Assembly (NCBI GenBank): GCA_040386975.1
Contig: JAZKEO010000007.1
Location: forward strand, 124,001-188,000
Direction: 5' to 3'
DNA: 64,000 nt
DNA from: M2408 sp040386975
Lineage (GTDB): Bacteria; Bacteroidota; Bacteroidia; Flavobacteriales_D; Crocinitomicaceae
The translations under genes were made by a program, and so were the position numbers. The notes under the pieces are model-generated. The model searched no databases. It saw only the letters and a program-made list of their open reading frames with translations, and was not told where the DNA came from. Below are positions 61,472-64,000 of the stretch, piece by piece. Positions within the stretch are counted from its first letter, which is position 1. Each line of letters opens with the position of its first letter.

Positions 61472-62881
61472 TTATTTACAAATCGTTTCTTCGATAATAT
61501 TTAAGATTTTTCGAACTTCTACTAAAGTCGGAGCCTCAGCATAAGTCCTCAAAACAGGTTCTGTTCCAGAAGGTCGAATCATAATCCAACGGTTTTCGTC
61601 AAAAAAGTATTTGAAACCATCTAAAGTTTGTAAATCTTTTACTTGGTACTCACCAAAACTCGTGTAAGCCTTATTTTTACAGTTAGCGATGATTTTTTGT
61701 TTCAATTCTTCGGTGATGTGCAAATCGTTTCTTTCGTATTTGAAAGGACCAACTAACGAGTAAACTTCTTCAATTAATTGATCTAAAGTTTTACCAGATT
61801 TTGCCATGAATTCCCAGATAATCAAGCCCATCCAAATTCCATCACGCTCTGGAATATGACCTTTTACAGCAATTCCTCCTGACTCTTCACCACCAACAAT
61901 CACATCTTCTGTAACCATGATTGAAGCAATTTCCTTGAAACCAATTTTTGTTGTTTGATGTGCTAAATTGTAGTGTGCAGCTAATTTTTCTACGCGTGGA
62001 GTTGTACTGAAAGCAGTAACCACTTTTCCAGTCATTTTTTTGTAATGAGCTAAATAGTGAACTAATAACAAAATAATGTGGTGAGAGTCAACGAATTCAC
62101 CAGCGCCATTATATAAACCAATTCTATCTGCATCACCATCAGTCGCTAAAGCACACGAAACTTTTCCATTAGCTTTAATGAAATTTTCTAAAGGTTGTAA
62201 ATTTTTAGCAATTGGTTCTGGTGCTTGTCCATAAAACGATGGATTGTGCTCACAGTGCAAGAAAGTAATATCTGGTAAAATACGTTTCATCGCACTTTGT
62301 CCAGCTCCATACATCGCATCGTAAACCAAGTTTAAACCTGAATTTTTAATCGCATCTAAATCAAAATTTGCTTTTACGTGATCAACATACATCGTCTCTA
62401 AATCAACGATTTCAAGCTGACCAGATTTGATTGCATCTTCCAAAGAAATACTTTTGAAATCAACCGTATTTACATCTGGAATAATATCTTCAATTTCTTG
62501 AACCAATTCAGGTTGAAGTGGGCCACCGAAAAATGCTTTTAATTTATAACCATTGTATGATGGAGGATTATGACTTGCAGTTAAAATCACTCCAATTCCA
62601 CAATTTAGACGTTTTGCACCAAGTGAAATCATAGGTGTTGAAACAAAACCTTGTGACATTTTCACTTGAATTCCTTGACTTAAGAAAATTCTAACCGCTG
62701 TATCTGCAAATAATTCTCCTGCAAAACGACAATCGTGTCCAACTATAACAGAAGGTTTATCGTAAGTTTTTTTTAACCAAACTCCTGTAGCGTATGCAAC
62801 ACGAGCAACATTTTCAACTGTGAAATCTTCTGCGATGATTGCTCTCCAACCATCTGTACCAAATTTAATTTTTTGTGCCAA
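61472..62881 (-). CDS. Phosphoglucomutase/phosphomannomutase family protein
   Basis: 469 residues of the alpha-D-phosphohexomutase family. The catalytic phosphoserine is Ser103 in TASHNPPSYNGYK (101-113). The metal-binding loop is ATDGDADRIGLY, the sugar loop GGEESGGIAVKGHIPERDGIW, and the phosphate site RPSGTEPVLRTYAEAP near the C-terminus. It interconverts hexose 1- and 6-phosphates. The phosphomannose reading would feed GDP-mannose to gmd, but the sugar preference is not decided by sequence. Single gene, convergent with pirin. Confidence 0.95.
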   Translation of the reverse strand: MAQKIKFGTDGWRAIIAEDFTVENVARVAYATGVWLKKTYDKPSVIVGHDCRFAGELFADTAVRIFLSQGIQVKMSQGFVSTPMISLGAKRLNCGIGVILTASHNPPSYNGYKLKAFFGGPLQPELVQEIEDIIPDVNTVDFKSISLEDAIKSGQLEIVDLETMYVDHVKANFDLDAIKNSGLNLVYDAMYGAGQSAMKRILPDITFLHCEHNPSFYGQAPEPIAKNLQPLENFIKANGKVSCALATDGDADRIGLYNGAGEFVDSHHIILLLVHYLAHYKKMTGKVVTAFSTTPRVEKLAAHYNLAHQTTKIGFKEIASIMVTEDVIVGGEESGGIAVKGHIPERDGIWMGLIIWEFMAKSGKTLDQLIEEVYSLVGPFKYERNDLHITEELKQKIIANCKNKAYTSFGEYQVKDLQTLDGFKYFFDENRWIMIRPSGTEPVLRTYAEAPTLVEVRKILNIIEETICK

Positions 62882-63009
62882 TTTATTTAATTTTAAGTGA
62901 CGAATATAAATAAAATTAAGATAAAAAAGCGAACTTTTACTTTAAATTAATGATTTTATAAAACTATATCGTTTTTTGAGAACAATTATTAAGTAAACTT
63001 TTTAAAGGT

Positions 63010-63672
63010 TTATTTTCTTCCACCAAAAATGGAACTACCAACTCTCACCATCGTACTTCCTTCTTCGATTGCCAATTTGTAATCATCACTCATTCCCATT
63101 GAAATTTCTTTGAAATCACTATTTAATTTGAAAAAGTGGCTTTTTAGCGTGTGAAAATAATTCGTTAAAGTTCTAAATTCATCTTTCACTTGTTCTTCAT
63201 TATAAGTAAAAGTGGCCATTCCCATTACTCCAACAATGTTGATGTTTTCAAGAAGCAAAAATTTTTCATCGCTTAAAATTTCTTGTGCTTCTTGAAAGTT
63301 TAAACCAAATTTTGTGTCTTCTTGAGCAATATGGAATTGCAACAAACAATTGATGATGCGATTATTTTTTTTTGCTTCCTTATTGATTTCTTGCAATAAT
63401 TTCATGCTATCAACTGCATGAATTAAATGAACAAATGGAGCTATAAATTTGACTTTATTTGTTTGCAAATGTCCAATTAAATGCCATTCGATGTCTTTTG
63501 GCAAGACTTGAAATTTTTCGCACATTTCCTGCACTTTGTTTTCTCCAAAAATACGTTGTCCAGCTTCGTAAGCAACAAGAATATCGCTTGCAGGTTTGGT
63601 CTTAGAAACGGCAACCAAAGTAACATCTCCAGGAATTGTTTTCCGAATTTTGAGTAAGTTTTCTGAAATCAT
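63010..63672 (-). CDS. YggS/PLPBP family pyridoxal-phosphate homeostasis protein
   Basis: A 220-residue PLP-binding protein. Lys24 in LVAVSKTKPAS carries PLP. GENKVQEM, WHLIGHLQTNKVKFI, MGMATF and SMGMSDDYKLAIEEGSTMVRVGSSIFG are all conserved. It maintains vitamin B6 pools and has no known enzyme activity. Its ATG overlaps the stop of the DUF1015 gene (ATGA), so they form one unit. Confidence 0.96.
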   Translation of the reverse strand: MISENLLKIRKTIPGDVTLVAVSKTKPASDILVAYEAGQRIFGENKVQEMCEKFQVLPKDIEWHLIGHLQTNKVKFIAPFVHLIHAVDSMKLLQEINKEAKKNNRIINCLLQFHIAQEDTKFGLNFQEAQEILSDEKFLLLENINIVGVMGMATFTYNEEQVKDEFRTLTNYFHTLKSHFFKLNSDFKEISMGMSDDYKLAIEEGSTMVRVGSSIFGGRK

Positions 63673-64000
63673 TCTTTGATATTGTAAATTGTCAAACCAC
63701 TTCGTAATTTCGGCTCAACCCACGTTGATTTTGGAGGCATTGTCAATTGATTATCTGCAACACGAATCACTTGTTTCATCGTCAAAGGAAACAAAACAAA
63801 GCCTAAATCTGCTTTTCCACATTCAATTGCTTCAGAAATTGCTTCAAGGCCTAAATTTCCACTTACAAATTCAATGTTTTTATCCGTTTTTAAATCTTCG
63901 ATTCCAAGTAAAGGCGTTAAAATATATTGCGTCAAAATTTCTGGATCTAAACAGGAAACTGCGTGATTATTGTTGATAATATTCGCTTTACATGTCAGTA
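63669..64000 (-). CDS. DUF1015 family protein, 5' part beyond the right edge
   Basis: The reverse-strand frame stays open from the stop at 63669 to the window end, giving about 110 C-terminal residues. They include NNNHAVSCLDPEILTQYILTPLLGIED, KTDKNIEFVSG, and the ending KADLGFVLFPLTMKQVIRVADNQLTMPPKSTWVEPKLRSGL. The last motif is diagnostic for DUF1015, whose proteins are often annotated as SerC-linked or HTH-associated, with no proven role. It precedes the YggS-type gene with a 4-base overlap. Confidence 0.88.
   Translation of the reverse strand, partial: LTCKANIINNNHAVSCLDPEILTQYILTPLLGIEDLKTDKNIEFVSGNLGLEAISEAIECGKADLGFVLFPLTMKQVIRVADNQLTMPPKSTWVEPKLRSGLTIYNIKE

Overview
The window reads as a chromosomal segment of an AT-rich member of the Bacteroidota, most likely Flavobacteriales (a Crocinitomicaceae/Fluviicola-like genome is my best guess; this is inference). 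The grounds are: type IX secretion (T9SS) cargo proteins with type A and type B C-terminal sorting domains; a PorX-type response regulator/PglZ protein; an LptE-SecG neighbourhood; DUF5723 and DUF5916 outer-membrane proteins; few recognisable Shine-Dalgarno sites; and promoters of the Bacteroidota form TTG-N19/20-TAnnTTTG. No rRNA, tRNA or CRISPR was recognised. No gene-free stretch exceeds about 300 bp.

Layout. 1-7.4 kb: a truncated aspartate aminotransferase, a T9SS cargo protein, an antitoxin-like mini-gene, then miaB, a sigma-54 activator, lptE, an acidic protein and secG. A GxxExxY gene sits between miaB and the sigma-54 gene, bracketed by 63-bp direct repeats. 7.5-16.5 kb: DUF5723 protein, MsrB-MsrA fusion, DUF1456, the molybdenum-cofactor genes moaE and moaC-moaB, a xanthine dehydrogenase small subunit without its large subunit, and two tandem paralogous outer-membrane barrels. 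16.5-40.4 kb: one uninterrupted + strand surface-polysaccharide locus. It opens with an UpxY/NusG-like antiterminator (TTG start, preceded by a TATCTTTG box). It continues with GDP-fucose synthesis (gmd, fcl), a Wzm/Wzt-type ABC exporter, two sugar aminotransferases, methyltransferases, sugar oxidoreductases, seven glycosyltransferases, a multi-spanning GT-C-like membrane protein, and a 3' block of CapK, DUF354, hexapeptide acyltransferase and polysaccharide deacetylase.

40.5-46 kb: thiamine-binding protein, a ParE/RelE toxin-antitoxin pair, porX, a channel-like small membrane protein and a DUF5916 protein. 46-52.7 kb: a T9SS lectin-like adhesin with three exact 462-bp repeats, gcvT flanked by two copies of a palindromic element that starts on stop codons, a DCC thiol oxidoreductase, elbB and pckA. 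52.8-54.1 kb: an unknown membrane protein and a second toxin-antitoxin pair, bracketed by a short direct repeat. 54.1-64 kb: rnpA, S41 protease, O-antigen-ligase-like protein, cutC, recN, a lysine-rich micro-ORF, a pirin with an export-like leader, a phosphohexomutase, the YggS-type PLP protein and a truncated DUF1015 gene.

How it fits together. The polysaccharide genes look like a complete ABC-transporter-dependent glycan pathway with its own antiterminator. Nucleotide sugars are made first, glycosyltransferases build the chain on the inner face, Wzm/Wzt export it, and the distant O-antigen-ligase-like protein could attach it. PorX and the two sorting-domain proteins show a T9SS genome. The most notable non-gene structure is the repeated pattern of small accessory cassettes (GxxExxY; membrane protein plus toxin-antitoxin) bounded by short direct repeats between housekeeping genes, together with a stop-codon-anchored palindrome around gcvT.
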